A stretch of DNA of 64,000 nucleotides from Rhodococcoides fascians NBRC 12155 = LMG 3623 (GTDB lineage: Bacteria; Actinomycetota; Actinomycetes; Mycobacteriales; Mycobacteriaceae): positions 124,001-188,000 of the forward strand of contig NZ_BCWW01000011.1 in assembly GCF_001894785.1 (NCBI RefSeq), read 5' to 3'. A program made the translations under genes and the position numbers. The notes below the pieces were generated by a model, which was not told where the DNA came from, did not search any database, and saw only the letters and a program-made list of their open reading frames with translations. Below, piece by piece: positions 34,207 through 44,032 of this stretch (within the stretch, counting starts at the first letter, position 1; each line of letters starts with the position of its first letter).

Positions 34207-35187
34207 ATGCGCATCGCGCTGTACGTGTTCGACGGCATCACCATGTTCCACCTCGCCGCGCCGTTGATGGTGTTCGGCGAGGTGACGCGCCTCGGGCTGG
34301 CCCCCGACTGGGAGACGCGGGTGTGGTCCGACAGGCCAGGGTCGATCCGCACCGAGGAGGGCTTTCCCGTCGGCGAGATCGAGGGCCCCGACATCGCCGA
34401 TTGGGCCGACATCGTGATCGTGACGTCGTGGCCGGAGTCGTTGCCACACATCGGCACTCACCTGTCCACCGCTCTTCGAGGCGCTCACAGACGGGGAGCC
34501 CAGATCGCGGGACTGTGTCTGGGGTCGTTTGCCGTCGCCGACACCGGACTGCTCGCGGGACGCCCTGCCGTCACCCATTGGTCCAAGATGACCGAACTGC
34601 GCGACCGCAATTCGCAACTGGGCCTCGACGAGTCCGTGCTCTACATCGACCACGGCGACGTCATGACTTCCGCGGGCACGGCATCGTCGATAGATTCCTG
34701 CCTGCACATCGTCCGCAAACACCTCGGTGCTGCGGCGGCAACGCGGGTGGCACGCAGCCTCGTCGTCGCACCCCATCGCGACGGCGGTCAGGCGCAATAC
34801 ATCGAACGGCCGGTCATCGAGGCGTCGGAGGACTCCGCGATCGCCGACGTCCAGAGCTGGGCGATGGAGCGACTGGCCGAGCCCCTACCGATCGAGCGGC
34901 TCGCCGAGCGGGCACGCATGAGCCGGCGCAGCTTCATCCGGCAATTTCAGTATGCGACGGGCACCACGCCCGCGCGCTGGGTACTCGACCAGCGGCTCGA
35001 CGCGGCCCGCAGCCAACTCGAAACCACCGGCCACAGCATCGAGAGCATCGCTGCCTCGTGCGGATTCGGCAGCGCCGTCACCCTGCGTCAGAACTTCCAC
35101 TCGGCGTTCGCCGTCACGCCGACGGCCTATCGGAAGCAGTTCGCGGTGGGTTGTGCAACCACGGACACCGCCGAGAGGCGAGGATGA
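34207..35187 (+). CDS. GlxA-type regulator (DJ-1/PfpI plus AraC HTH)
   Basis: GGAG is 6 nt upstream of ATG 34207 ([10 protein letters not shown]), which is preferred to ATG 34174. The 326-residue protein has an N-terminal DJ-1/PfpI domain (about 1-175; [24 protein letters not shown] with the nucleophile-elbow Cys) and two AraC HTH motifs (about 225-315; [18 protein letters not shown] and [21 protein letters not shown]). It probably controls the divergent hydrolase operon. It overlaps the cyclase gene as ATGA. Confidence 0.9.
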   Translation: MRIALYVFDGITMFHLAAPLMVFGEVTRLGLAPDWETRVWSDRPGSIRTEEGFPVGEIEGPDIADWADIVIVTSWPESLPHIGTHLSTALRGAHRRGAQIAGLCLGSFAVADTGLLAGRPAVTHWSKMTELRDRNSQLGLDESVLYIDHGDVMTSAGTASSIDSCLHIVRKHLGAAAATRVARSLVVAPHRDGGQAQYIERPVIEASEDSAIADVQSWAMERLAEPLPIERLAERARMSRRSFIRQFQYATGTTPARWVLDQRLDAARSQLETTGHSIESIAASCGFGSAVTLRQNFHSAFAVTPTAYRKQFAVGCATTDTAERRG

Positions 35188-36020
35188 GCAACGTGATCCT
35201 GTGGATAGTTGCCGGAGTCGAGCTCGCCGCCATCATCGCGCTCGGTGTGGTTCTCATCGTGTCTCGACGAAAGTTGAAGCACACGCGCCGAGCACTCGAC
35301 CGCGCTCTCGAATCGCAGCAACGCCGTAAGCGACGTGGCCTGGTGCCCTTTGCGATCAGAACCGCCTTCCACACCACGGAGCTACTCATCAACAAGGGAT
35401 TCGGCGCTACCGTCCGAAACTCCGTAGAAGACCTCGCGGGCTGGGCCAAGGTCGAACGCCCCGACCTGGCACGCATGACCGCCGACGGCGACATAGTGGT
35501 CATGTTCTCCGACATCGAAGGGTCCACCGCCCGCAACGAGGAACTGGGCGACCGCGGTTGGGTGAAACTGCTCGAGAAGCACAACAAGCTGATCCGCAAA
35601 CACGTCGACGACCACGGCGGACATGTGGTCAAGAGCCAGGGCGACGGTTACATGATCGCCTTCTCCGACCCGGCTGAAGCCGTGCGCTGCGGGGTGGAAG
35701 TGCAAGAAGCCCTTTTGGAAAACCCGGATCGATGGGATCGCATCCGCGTCCGCATGGGCATCCACGTCGGCAGCTCGGTGCGTAGGGGCGACGACCTGTT
35801 CGGACTCAACGTGGCCATGGCGGCACGGGTGGCGAACCAGGCCGAGGGCGGAGAAATTCTTGTCAGCGAGCCGGTGCGTGACGCCATCGCCAGGGCGGAC
35901 GGCCTGACTCTGGGGACGCCCCGCGACGTCGAACTCAAGGGAATGAGCGGAAGCTTTCGGTTGTATCCGGTGGCGCTGCCGGCACTTCCGAGTGCGGAGA
36001 CCGGCCCCGCGAGCGCATGA
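35184..36020 (+). CDS. membrane-anchored class III adenylate/guanylate cyclase
   Basis: The 278-residue protein has one N-terminal membrane helix (about 5-26), a basic linker, and a class III cyclase domain (about 100-265). Metal-binding aspartates are D110 in MFSDIEGST and D154 in [11 protein letters not shown]150 sits where the adenine-selecting lysine is expected, favouring c[23 protein letters not shown] completes the fold. It is coupled to a GlxA-type regulator by ATGA overlap. The stop codon is the first triplet of a palindromic repeat. Confidence 0.9.
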   Translation: MSNVILWIVAGVELAAIIALGVVLIVSRRKLKHTRRALDRALESQQRRKRRGLVPFAIRTAFHTTELLINKGFGATVRNSVEDLAGWAKVERPDLARMTADGDIVVMFSDIEGSTARNEELGDRGWVKLLEKHNKLIRKHVDDHGGHVVKSQGDGYMIAFSDPAEAVRCGVEVQEALLENPDRWDRIRVRMGIHVGSSVRRGDDLFGLNVAMAARVANQAEGGEILVSEPVRDAIARADGLTLGTPRDVELKGMSGSFRLYPVALPALPSAETGPASA

Positions 36021-36062
36021 ATGTCCCATTCACCACGTCTGAACGCGTGAATGTCGCATTGA
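36018..36062. repeat. 45-bp double-palindrome repeat, intact copy
   Basis: The unit is TGAATGTCCCATTCA, a 15-bp spacer, then TGAATGTCGCATTGA. Each arm is close to a palindrome with a 1-bp centre. The spacer CCACGTCTGAACGCG matches, at 13 of 15 positions, the spacer of the second copy that is split by the IS element. The first three bases are the cyclase stop codon. Confidence 0.75.
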
Positions 36063-36139
36063 TCCCAACCGGGGGCGAACTGTGGACCTGGACGGCTGGC
36101 GGCTGCTGCTAAGCCCGAAAGCTGTTGCCTCCGAACGAA

Positions 36140-36163
36140 TGAATGGCCCATTCACAACGTCTG
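36140..36163. repeat. double-palindrome repeat, left half, split by IS
   Basis: TGAATGGCCCATTCA followed by CAACGTCTG. The final CTG (36161-36163) is the left copy of the target duplication of the IS30-family element. Joined to 37409-37429 it restores a 45-bp unit like that at 36018. Confidence 0.8.
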
Positions 36164-37405
36164 GGCAGTTTCAAGCGGTCGTTGCAACGACTAGCTCGTT
36201 GATCACTTTTGCTGGTGAGTTCCAGCCTAGCGTTCGGCGGGGGCGGTCGTTGAGTTCGGCGGCGACCGCTTGAAGCCGCTCTGCGGTATGCGCGGAAAGG
36301 TCTGTGCCCTTCTTGAAGTATTGCCGCAGAAGCCCGTTGGTGTTTTCGTTCGTGCCACGTTGCCAGGGACTGTGGGGGTCGCAGAAGTAGATTGCCATGT
36401 CGGTGGCCATCGTGATCTCTGCGTGCCGGCGCATTTCCATGCCTTGATCCCAGGTCACCGACTGTTTGAGCGTGTCCGGCATCGATCGGATCGCGGCGAT
36501 CATCGCATCTCTGACGGCGTCGAGGTTGTGTGAATGTGGCAGGTGCAGCAGCATCGTGAATCGGGATGTGCGCTCGACCAGGGTGCCGATCGCCGATTTG
36601 TTTCCGGCGCCCAGGATCAGGTCGCCTTCCCAGTGCCCAGGGACTTTGCGGTCTTCGACGTCGTCGGGGCGCTCGGAGATCAGCGTCTTATCGGGAATGT
36701 GGTGGGCATTGCTGGGCACTCGCCCATGCTTGCGGCGATGAGCCCGGCCGGTCCGGAGCGCGTCGGCGACATCTGCTTTGAGTTCGCCTTTGGCTTGAAC
36801 GTAGATGGCGTTGTAAATCGTTTCGTGCGACACGTGCATCTCCGGCCGATCGGGGAAATCGATCTTCAGTGTCGCCGAAATCTGTTGCGGTGACCACTTT
36901 TTCCCGAGACGGCGAACAACTTCCGCGCGGAGTTCACTGCCGGGATCGGCCAGTTTCGCAGCCTTGGGTCGGCGGGCGCGTGTCTCCGCTCGCTGCTGCG
37001 CGGACACCGATCGGTAGGTGCCACCGAGGTTGGTGTTGCGGCCGAGCTCACGTGAAACGACCGACTTGTCGCGACCGATGAGATCGGCAATGTCGGTCTG
37101 AGACAGCCCCATCGCACGGCCTATGGCGATCTCTTCTCGTTCGGACTGAGAAAGGAATCGCCCGCTGGGTTCGGACCGGATCCGTTTGGCCCCGCGGACG
37201 ATTCCTTTCCTCTGATCTGTCCACCGCATCCCCGTGGATCGACTGACGCCGGCGGCGGCAGACGCAACGATCACTGACGCGCCCGAATCTCGCATGGCAT
37301 GGAACCTAGCGACTACCTCTGCTCGGTTCGGGATGACACGTCGGGACATTTGCTCCACATCTCCTCAGGTGAGGAGCTGTGTTGCAACCATCACTTGAAA
37401 CTGCC
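36164..37405 (-). mobile_element. complete IS30-family insertion sequence
   Basis: The 1242-bp element is bounded by 25-bp terminal inverted repeats (36164-36188 and 37381-37405, 22 of 25 matching, starting GGCAGTTTCAAG) and flanked by a 3-bp CTG duplication (36161-36163, 37406-37408). Removing the element plus one CTG restores the neighbouring repeat exactly in length. It contains one intact transposase gene whose last codons lie in the left repeat. It looks recently inserted and potentially active. Confidence 0.92.
36171..37358 (-). CDS. IS30-family transposase
   Basis: The 395-residue transposase has an N-terminal HTH, then a second HTH (about 68-110: SQSEREEIAIGRAMGLSQTDIADLIGRDKSVVSREL), and an rve-type DDE core: D246 (HWEGDLILG), D304 (TWDQGMEM) and E338 (NENTNGLLRQY), with D-to-E spacing of 33 as in the family. 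No frameshift or internal stop is seen. ATG 37349 (MSRRVIP) is an alternative start. Confidence 0.95.
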   Translation of the reverse strand: MEQMSRRVIPNRAEVVARFHAMRDSGASVIVASAAAGVSRSTGMRWTDQRKGIVRGAKRIRSEPSGRFLSQSEREEIAIGRAMGLSQTDIADLIGRDKSVVSRELGRNTNLGGTYRSVSAQQRAETRARRPKAAKLADPGSELRAEVVRRLGKKWSPQQISATLKIDFPDRPEMHVSHETIYNAIYVQAKGELKADVADALRTGRAHRRKHGRVPSNAHHIPDKTLISERPDDVEDRKVPGHWEGDLILGAGNKSAIGTLVERTSRFTMLLHLPHSHNLDAVRDAMIAAIRSMPDTLKQSVTWDQGMEMRRHAEITMATDMAIYFCDPHSPWQRGTNENTNGLLRQYFKKGTDLSAHTAERLQAVAAELNDRPRRTLGWNSPAKVINELVVATTA

Positions 37406-37429
37406 CTGAGCGCGTGAATGGGCCATTCA
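37406..37429. repeat. double-palindrome repeat, right half, split by IS
   Basis: The right CTG target copy (37406-37408) is followed by AGCGCG and the arm TGAATGGGCCATTCA, the exact reverse complement of the left arm at 36140-36154. Confidence 0.8.
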
Positions 37430-37461
37430 TCCCGAAGGGGGTGGTGAAGCAGGCAGAAGAA

Positions 37462-39699
37462 CTACTGCTTCGCAGACTCCAGTGCCTCGTTGAACGTCGT
37501 GGACGGACGCATCACTGCGGCGGTGGCTTCGGGGTCCGGGTAGTAGTACCCACCGATGTCGACCGGGTTGCCCTGTACCGCGTTGAGCTCGCCGACGATC
37601 TTCTCTTCGTTCTCCGCGAGGGTCTTTGCCAGAGCTGCGAAGTGCTTGGCCAGCTCGGTGTCCTCGGTCTGCTCGGCGAGTTCCTGTGCCCAGTAGAGGG
37701 CAAGGTAGAACTGGCTGCCACGGTTGTCGAGTTCACCGGTCGAGCGCGACGGCCCTTTGCTGTTTTCGAGCAGCTTGCCGGTGGCCGAGTCGAGTGCGTT
37801 GGCGAGGATGGTCGCCTTGACGTCACCGGTCTTGGTTCCCAGGTCCTCGAGGCTGACCGCGAGAGCCAGGAATTCACCCAGCGAATCCCAGCGGAGGTGG
37901 TTCTCCTCGATGAGCTGCTTGACGTGCTTGGGGGCCGAGCCGCCCGCTCCCGTCTCGTACAGTCCACCGCCGGCCATCAGCGGAACGATGGAGAGCATCT
38001 TGGCGCTGGTGCCGAGTTCAAGGATCGGGAACAGGTCGGTGAGGTAGTCACGCAGGATGTTGCCGGTCGCGGAGATGGTGTCGAGCCCGCGGATGAGACG
38101 TTCCATCGTGTAGCGGATCGCACGTACCTGCGACATGATCTGAATGTCGAGGCCCTCTGTCTCGTGATCCTTCAGGTACTTGCGCACCTTGCCGATCAGC
38201 TCGTTCTCGTGCGGGCGGTACGGGTCGAGCCAGAAGACGACCGGCATTCCGGACTCACGGGTGCGTCGCACTGCCAGGGCAACCCAGTCGCGGATCGGCG
38301 CATCCTTGACGATGCACAGACGCCAGATGTCACCCTCTTCGACGTCCTGCGTCAGCAGAACCTCGCCCGTCGCCAGGTCGGTGATGTTCGCGACGCCCCC
38401 GGCGGGGACCTCGAACGTCTTGTCGTGCGAGCCATACTCCTCGGCCTTCTGTGCCATCAGGCCGACGTTGGGAACGGTGCCCATCGTCGTCGGATCGAAC
38501 TGGCCGTTTGTCTTACAGAAGTTGATCATTTCCTGGTAGATGCGGAAGAAGGTCGACTCCGGGCTGACTGCCTTGGTGTCCTTCGGCCGGCCGTCCGCAC
38601 CCCACATCTTGCCGCCGCTGCGGATCATCGCAGGCATCGACGCGTCGACGATGACGTCGCTGGGCGAGTGGAAGTTCGAGATTCCGCGGGCGGAGTCGAC
38701 CATCGCCAGCTCAGGACGAGTCTCGTGGCACTTGTGCAGGTCGTCGATGATCTCCTCGCGCTGCGCGCTGGGGAGTGCTTCGATCTTGCTGTACAGATCC
38801 GACAGGCCGTTGTTGACGTTGACGCCCAGTTCCTCGAACAGATCGCCGTGCTTGGCGAACGCGTCCTTGTAGAAGACCTTGACGGCGTGACCGAACACGA
38901 TGGGGTGCGAAACCCGCATCATCGTGGCCTTCACGTGCAGGGAGAACATGATGCCCGTCTTGTAGGCGTCCTCCATCTGCTCTTCGTAGAACTCGATGAG
39001 CGCCTTCTTGCTCATGAACATGCTGTCGATGACGTCGCCGTCGGTGAGCGACACCTTCTCCTTGAGCACGATGGTTTCGCCGCCCTCGGTCAGCAGTTCC
39101 ATCTTGACCTCGCGGTCGCCCTCGACGGTCATCGACTTCTCGCCGTGGTAGAAGTCGCCGTGGCGCATGTGCGCAACGTGAGTGCGCGACGCCGGTGACC
39201 ATTCACCCATGCTGTGCGGGTGCTTGCGGGCGTATTCCTTGACGGCCTTGGGAGCGCGCCGATCCGAGTTACCCTCCCGCAGAACGGGATTGACCGCACT
39301 ACCCAGGCACTTGGTGTAACGGTCGCGGATGTCGCGCTCTTCGTCGGTCTTCGGGTTGCCGGGAAAGTCGGGGATCGCGTAGCCCTTGTCCTGCAACTCC
39401 TTGATGGCCGCGAGCAACTGCGGCACCGAGGCGCTGATGTTGGGCAGCTTGATGATGTTGGTCTCGGGCAGCTGCGTCAGCTTGCCCAGCTCGGCGAGGT
39501 TGTCGGTCACTCGCTGGTCTTCGTTCAGGTAATCGGGGAACTCGGCGAGGATGCGGTTGGCAACGGAGATGTCACTCGACTCGACGTTGATCTCGGCCGC
39601 ACTGGCGAAAGAACGTATGACCGGAAGAAACGCGTGAGTCGCCAGCATCGGCGCCTCGTCGGTCAGTGTGTAGATGATGGTCGGCTTCTTCGCTGTCAT
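37462..39699 (-). CDS. icd: monomeric NADP-dependent isocitrate dehydrogenase
   Basis: ATG 39699 ([20 protein letters not shown]) gives 745 residues, the size of the monomeric IDH family. Conserved blocks include [26 protein letters not shown] (substrate-binding Ser/Asn/Arg), [26 protein letters not shown] and [34 protein letters not shown]. It converts isocitrate to 2-oxoglutarate with NADPH formation in the TCA cycle. Monomeric IDH is typical of this group. The divergent neighbour is an aldehyde dehydrogenase, 240 bp away, with no clear motif between. Confidence 0.96.
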   Translation of the reverse strand: MTAKKPTIIYTLTDEAPMLATHAFLPVIRSFASAAEINVESSDISVANRILAEFPDYLNEDQRVTDNLAELGKLTQLPETNIIKLPNISASVPQLLAAIKELQDKGYAIPDFPGNPKTDEERDIRDRYTKCLGSAVNPVLREGNSDRRAPKAVKEYARKHPHSMGEWSPASRTHVAHMRHGDFYHGEKSMTVEGDREVKMELLTEGGETIVLKEKVSLTDGDVIDSMFMSKKALIEFYEEQMEDAYKTGIMFSLHVKATMMRVSHPIVFGHAVKVFYKDAFAKHGDLFEELGVNVNNGLSDLYSKIEALPSAQREEIIDDLHKCHETRPELAMVDSARGISNFHSPSDVIVDASMPAMIRSGGKMWGADGRPKDTKAVSPESTFFRIYQEMINFCKTNGQFDPTTMGTVPNVGLMAQKAEEYGSHDKTFEVPAGGVANITDLATGEVLLTQDVEEGDIWRLCIVKDAPIRDWVALAVRRTRESGMPVVFWLDPYRPHENELIGKVRKYLKDHETEGLDIQIMSQVRAIRYTMERLIRGLDTISATGNILRDYLTDLFPILELGTSAKMLSIVPLMAGGGLYETGAGGSAPKHVKQLIEENHLRWDSLGEFLALAVSLEDLGTKTGDVKATILANALDSATGKLLENSKGPSRSTGELDNRGSQFYLALYWAQELAEQTEDTELAKHFAALAKTLAENEEKIVGELNAVQGNPVDIGGYYYPDPEATAAVMRPSTTFNEALESAKQ

Positions 39700-39939
39700 G
39701 TTTCGCCTTTGCCTCAGTTTCAACGTCGTCTTTTGGATGCGTTCGCCATCGACTTTAATCTTCCGAACCCGCGACTGTGGGGGCAGTGGGGTATCACTCC
39801 ACCTGGGGTTCCAAGTTACCGACCAGTAGGACGCCCACAGGGTTTCGCAACTTCACCCCGCCCCATCCTTGACCACCGTCGGAGCATCCGATTTGCCCGA
39901 GTCGGAACAATCGCACCCTCCCCGACCGTTGAGCGAGGT

Positions 39940-41316
39940 ATGACGACCTACAAGACTGTCAATCCTGCCGACGGCACAATTGTCAAGGAATTCGAGACTC
40001 TCGACGGTGCCGGCGTCGAGCGTGCACTTGCCGATGCACACGCCGGTTTCCAGACATGGCGCAAGACCTCACCGAAGCATCGCGCCGACATCCTGCACAA
40101 GGTCGCCGATCTCTACGCCGAGCGTTCCGACGAACTGGCCCGCACGATCTCGCTCGAAATGGGCAAGCCTCTCACCGAATCCCAGGGCGAGGTGGAACTG
40201 TCGTCGAACATCTACCGCTACTACGCCGACCACGGCCCGTCGCTTCTCGAGGATGAGAAGCTCGACGTACCCGGCGCGGAAGACACTGTGCTGCAGCGTA
40301 AGCCGGTGGGCGCACTCGTTGGCGTCATGCCGTGGAACTTCCCGTACTACCAGGTTGCCCGGTTCGCCGGCCCGAACCTGATGGTGGGCAACACGATTCT
40401 GCTCAAGCATGCGCCCAACTGCCCGCAATCTGCGCTACTGATGGAGGAAATCTTCCAGCAGGCCGGTCTGCCCCGGGACGCATACATCAACATTTTCGCG
40501 ACCAACGACCAGATCGCCGACATGATCGCCGACTCCCGCGTCCAGGGCGTCTCGCTCACCGGTAGTGAGAGGGCCGGAACCTCCGTCGCCGAGACGGCCG
40601 GACGCAACCTCAAGAAGGTCGTCCTCGAACTCGGCGGATCGGACGTATTCATCCTGCTCGATTCCGACGACATGGACGCCACCGTCGAATCCGCGACCCG
40701 GGCGCGGCTGTCCAACGCAGGCCAGGCCTGCAACGCCGCCAAGCGCATCCTCGTCGCCGAGGAGGTCTACGACGACTTCGTCACCAAGCTCGTCGCGTCG
40801 TTCGAGGCCGTGCAAACCGGCGACCCGCTGGACGCGAAGACCACCCTCGGACCACTGTCGTCGCAAACCGCCGCCGACACGCTGATCGAGCAGATCGACG
40901 ACGCCGTCGCCAAGGGCGCAACGCTGCTGACCGGCGGTAAGAAGATCGACGGACCGGGTGCCTACGTGCAGCCGACGCTGCTGACAGACGTGACCCCGGA
41001 CATGCGCGCCTACAGCGAAGAGCTGTTCGGGCCGGCCGGTGTGATCTACAAGGTCGAAAGCGCGCAGCAGGCAATCGAACTGGCGAACTCCTCCGCATAC
41101 GGTCTCAGCGGCTCGGTGTGGAGCGCTGACCTCGACAAGGCCCGCGACGTCGCCGAGCAACTCGAAGTGGGCATGGCGTTCGTCAACGAACACGGCACCA
41201 CACTGCCCGGCCTGCCGTTCGGCGGTGTGAAGCGCTCCGGCGTCGGCCGCGAGCTGGGACCGTGGGGCATGGACGAATTCGTGAACAAAAAGCTCGTCCG
41301 AGTCTCCGCGAAGTAG
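39940..41316 (+). CDS. succinate-semialdehyde-type aldehyde dehydrogenase
   Basis: The 458-residue protein has the ALDH core: MPWNFPYYQ (cofactor), [11 protein letters not shown], catalytic Glu in LELGGSD and catalytic Cys in [11 protein letters not shown], then the [13 protein letters not shown] and [10 protein letters not shown] segments. The short length and [15 protein letters not shown] resemble the GabD1/SSADH group. It probably oxidises succinate semialdehyde to succinate with NAD(P). Other aldehydes are possible. Confidence 0.9.
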   Translation: MTTYKTVNPADGTIVKEFETLDGAGVERALADAHAGFQTWRKTSPKHRADILHKVADLYAERSDELARTISLEMGKPLTESQGEVELSSNIYRYYADHGPSLLEDEKLDVPGAEDTVLQRKPVGALVGVMPWNFPYYQVARFAGPNLMVGNTILLKHAPNCPQSALLMEEIFQQAGLPRDAYINIFATNDQIADMIADSRVQGVSLTGSERAGTSVAETAGRNLKKVVLELGGSDVFILLDSDDMDATVESATRARLSNAGQACNAAKRILVAEEVYDDFVTKLVASFEAVQTGDPLDAKTTLGPLSSQTAADTLIEQIDDAVAKGATLLTGGKKIDGPGAYVQPTLLTDVTPDMRAYSEELFGPAGVIYKVESAQQAIELANSSAYGLSGSVWSADLDKARDVAEQLEVGMAFVNEHGTTLPGLPFGGVKRSGVGRELGPWGMDEFVNKKLVRVSAK

Positions 41317-41326
41317 CCGTACTCGC

Positions 41327-41360
41327 CGATGCTCCCCGGGCAGTTGCTCGGGGAGCATCG
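41327..41360 (+). terminator. 12-bp stem-loop after aldehyde dehydrogenase gene
   Basis: CGATGCTCCCCG and CGGGGAGCATCG form a perfect 12-bp stem with a 10-nt loop, 11 nt after the stop codon. There is no T-tract, which is usual for actinobacterial terminators. The next gene starts at 41385. Confidence 0.7.
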
Positions 41361-41384
41361 CGCTGCTGCGGTCATACTGTCTCG

Positions 41385-41681
41385 GTGATCGTCGAACACG
41401 CCCTGCTGCATGTCATCCCCCACCGAACCGACGAGTTCGAAACCGCGTTCGCCGATGCGAAATCGATCATCGCGTCGATGCCGGGGTTCGTGAATCTGAC
41501 CCTCTCGCGGGGCATCGAGCAGCCGAATACCTACCTGCTGTTGGTGAAGTGGGAACGACTCGAAGACCACACCGACGGCTTTCGTGGTTCCGACGAGTAT
41601 CAGCAGTGGAAGTCGCTGCTGCACCATTTCTACGAACCGTTCCCCGTCGTCGAGCATTTTGCTCCGATGCTCGAGGCGTAA
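41385..41681 (+). CDS. antibiotic biosynthesis monooxygenase (ABM) domain protein
   Basis: GTG 41385 begins a 98-residue ferredoxin-like protein of the ABM family: EHALLHVIPHRTDEFETAF, then PGFVNLTLSRGIEQPNTYLLLVKWE and a C-terminal HHFYEPFPVVEHF. Such small proteins act as cofactor-free monooxygenases or as haem/quinone-binding proteins. It lies 47 bp upstream of a lipase-like gene and may share its transcript. Confidence 0.85.
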   Translation: MIVEHALLHVIPHRTDEFETAFADAKSIIASMPGFVNLTLSRGIEQPNTYLLLVKWERLEDHTDGFRGSDEYQQWKSLLHHFYEPFPVVEHFAPMLEA

Positions 41682-41728
41682 GAGTTAGGTTCGTGTCTCG
41701 ACCCTCTCGCCGCACCAAGGAGATTTCC

Positions 41729-42598
41729 GTGGCCAACGCTTCGTCGTTCGTGTCCAAGCAGGACGACCTCGAGATCAGCACCTACACCTGGGCGACGTCC
41801 GCCGATCCTGCTCGCGGCGTTGTACAGATCGCGCACGGACTGGCCGAGCACGGCAGCCGCTACGCGCGATTCGCGGCCGCTTTGAACGGCGCCGGCTTCC
41901 ACGTCGTCGCGTCCGATCATCGCGGCCACGGCGAGTCCATCGTCGACACCCCGGGCGATTTCGGTGCCGCTGCATTCGCTGGGCTGTGGGCCGACATCGA
42001 GCAGCTCGGCGAATCGTTGCTGAACGAGTACCCGGACCTGCCGCTGTTCTTGTTCGCTCACTCGATGGGTTCGTTTGCCGCGCAGCATGTTCTGATCGAG
42101 CGCTCGGACCTGTACGAGGGTGTGGTGCTGTCGGGCTCGACCACGCTGAACATCCTCGCCGCCGGAATGGCCGACGCCCCCGCAGGCGATCTCAGCGTGT
42201 TCAACGCCGCCTTCGAGCACCGCACCGGATACGAGTGGCTTTCCCGTGACGAGGCCGAAGTGGACGCCTACGTCGCCGACCCGCTGTGCGGCTTCGACCT
42301 CCCCGAGTCGACGGTGCCCGCGCTGTTCGGTGAGGCCGAGAAGCTCGCCGACCCACACAACCTCGAGCAAATCCGCTCCGACCTGCCGCTGCTCATCACG
42401 TCGGGAACGGACGACCCACTCGCCGGCGGCGGCCAGTTGATCGAGACACTGGCGTCCCGCTACCGCGCGGCCGGCATGAGCGATGTAACCGTCACCCTGT
42501 ACCCCGGTGCCCGCCACGAAATCCTCAACGAGACCAACCGTGACGAGGTCACAGCCGACATCATCGGTTGGCTCACCGACCGCGCCGGATCGGCCTAA
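41729..42598 (+). CDS. monoacylglycerol lipase-like alpha/beta hydrolase
   Basis: AAGGAG precedes GTG 41729 by 6 nt. The 289-residue protein has the serine aminopeptidase/monoacylglycerol lipase pattern: HGLAEHGSRYARF (oxyanion region), DHRGHGES, nucleophile in FAHSMGS (S112), Asp in TSGTDDPL and His in YPGARHEIL. It is cytosolic or membrane-associated and probably hydrolyses monoacylglycerols. Its stop overlaps that of the convergent P450 gene. Confidence 0.92.
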   Translation: MANASSFVSKQDDLEISTYTWATSADPARGVVQIAHGLAEHGSRYARFAAALNGAGFHVVASDHRGHGESIVDTPGDFGAAAFAGLWADIEQLGESLLNEYPDLPLFLFAHSMGSFAAQHVLIERSDLYEGVVLSGSTTLNILAAGMADAPAGDLSVFNAAFEHRTGYEWLSRDEAEVDAYVADPLCGFDLPESTVPALFGEAEKLADPHNLEQIRSDLPLLITSGTDDPLAGGGQLIETLASRYRAAGMSDVTVTLYPGARHEILNETNRDEVTADIIGWLTDRAGSA

Positions 42599-43947
42599 CG
42601 CCGTCTCAGCTGCACGGGCTGGCCGTCCTCCGGGAAGGGCAGCGACGTGAAGTTCAGCGGTGCAACGTAATCGGGGTCGACCGTCCAGTCGAATCGCAGC
42701 AACAGGTGATGCATGATCGTCTTGATCTCGGCCCCGGCGAAGAACATGCCGATGCATTTGTGGACGCCGCCGCCGAACGGCTCCCACGCATAGCGGTGCA
42801 CCTTGTCCTCGCGGCGATCGGCGGCGAACCGTCCGGGATCGAATTGCTCGGGGTTGGGCCAGTACTGCTCCATGTGATGCGTGAAGTGCGGCGCGACAGA
42901 GGCATACGTTCCCGCGGGCACGAACTTGCCTTGCACCTCGGTGTCCTTCACGGCGCGGCGGGCCACTACCGGTGTGGGCGAGACCAGGCGCAAGCACTCC
43001 TTCATGACCAGATCGACGTTGGTCAGCTCGTCGAGTTGCGCGAACGAGGGAGCATCGGTGCCCAGCGCCTCGCATTCGGCCCGGCACTTGTCTTGCCACT
43101 CCGGATGCTGGCCGAGGTACTGCATCATCGTCGACAGCGTGATCGTCGACGTGTCGTGCGCAGCCATGAGCAGGAAGATCATGTGGTCGATCACTTCGTC
43201 GTCGGAGAAATGCTCTCCGTCGTCACCCTCGATGTGGCACAACACCGAGAAGAGGTCGTCGGTCTCGGTGGCTCGACGGGCCGGGAGGTAGCGGCGGAAG
43301 AACTGGTCCAGCACCGCTCGGCCGTCCAGACCCCGCTTCCACCGCGTGCCCGGAACGCGGTAGCGCACGATCGACGTGGCAGCCTGCACGCAGGCGATGA
43401 AACTCGCATTGAGCTCCGCAATGTCGGCGTCCGTCGTTCCCTCGGCACCGCCCATGAAGATGCTCGTCGCGACGTCCAGCGTCAGCGCTTTGAGCGCCGG
43501 GTAGACCTGGAAGTCGCGGCCCGGCTGCCATGCGTCCAAACCTGTTGCCGTGACGGGATTCAACGCTGCGACGGACTTGGTCAGCCGGTCCCGAGTGAAA
43601 GCCTGCTGCATGATTCGTCGATGACGTAGATGCTCTTCGGAGTCGAGCAGCATCAGCCCGCCGTGGAAGAACGGCCCGATCAACAGCGACCACCCGTCAC
43701 CGTTGGCGAACGCCTTGTCCGCATTCTGCAGCACTTGCTGACACGCATCGGGGCCGAGAACGGTGATCCACTTCTGTCCGGCCATCGTCATCCACGAGAC
43801 CTCGCCGTACTTGTCCCACCGACTACCGAGCAGCTTCAGAGGGTCGCGAATGTACTCGAGTGTGTGCCCGACGACGGGAAGACCGCCGTCGCCGAACACC
43901 GGTTGGAGAGCTGAATCTGCGGGTGGAGCAGCCAGAGCACGTGCCAT
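42595..43947 (-). CDS. cytochrome P450
   Basis: The 450-residue P450 has the I-helix motif AAHDTST (about 262-268), the K-helix ExxR (E317-R320) and haem ligand loop FGGGVHKCIG (391-400, C398). The HPEWQDKCRAE and FDPGRFAADR segments resemble CYP51- or CYP136-like class enzymes, but I cannot assign the subfamily. It faces a TetR regulator across a perfect 24-bp palindrome. Redox partners are not in the window. Confidence 0.95.
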   Translation of the reverse strand: MARALAAPPADSALQPVFGDGGLPVVGHTLEYIRDPLKLLGSRWDKYGEVSWMTMAGQKWITVLGPDACQQVLQNADKAFANGDGWSLLIGPFFHGGLMLLDSEEHLRHRRIMQQAFTRDRLTKSVAALNPVTATGLDAWQPGRDFQVYPALKALTLDVATSIFMGGAEGTTDADIAELNASFIACVQAATSIVRYRVPGTRWKRGLDGRAVLDQFFRRYLPARRATETDDLFSVLCHIEGDDGEHFSDDEVIDHMIFLLMAAHDTSTITLSTMMQYLGQHPEWQDKCRAECEALGTDAPSFAQLDELTNVDLVMKECLRLVSPTPVVARRAVKDTEVQGKFVPAGTYASVAPHFTHHMEQYWPNPEQFDPGRFAADRREDKVHRYAWEPFGGGVHKCIGMFFAGAEIKTIMHHLLLRFDWTVDPDYVAPLNFTSLPFPEDGQPVQLRRR

Positions 43948-43962
43948 TGTCGACCTCCGTCA

Positions 43963-43986
43963 ATCTGACATGACGTCATGTCAGAT
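43963..43986. promoter_or_regulatory. 24-bp perfect palindrome between P450 and TetR genes
   Basis: The half-site ATCTGACATGAC is followed directly by its exact reverse complement. It lies 15 bp upstream of the P450 start and 46 bp upstream of the TetR start. This is a strong candidate operator by which the TetR protein controls both genes. Confidence 0.8.
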
Positions 43987-44032
43987 GAGATGTAGTCTGC
44001 GTCACAGTCACGGTCTCTGTCAAGATCTACCC

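Noticed and set aside
36018..36062. CRISPR-like reading of the repeat units near the IS element
   Set aside because: There are only two units, each an inverted double palindrome, with no regular spacers and no cas genes.
39700..39939. Possible operator or riboswitch between icd and the aldehyde dehydrogenase gene
   Set aside because: I found no convincing dyad, conserved leader structure or T-rich terminator in these 240 bp.
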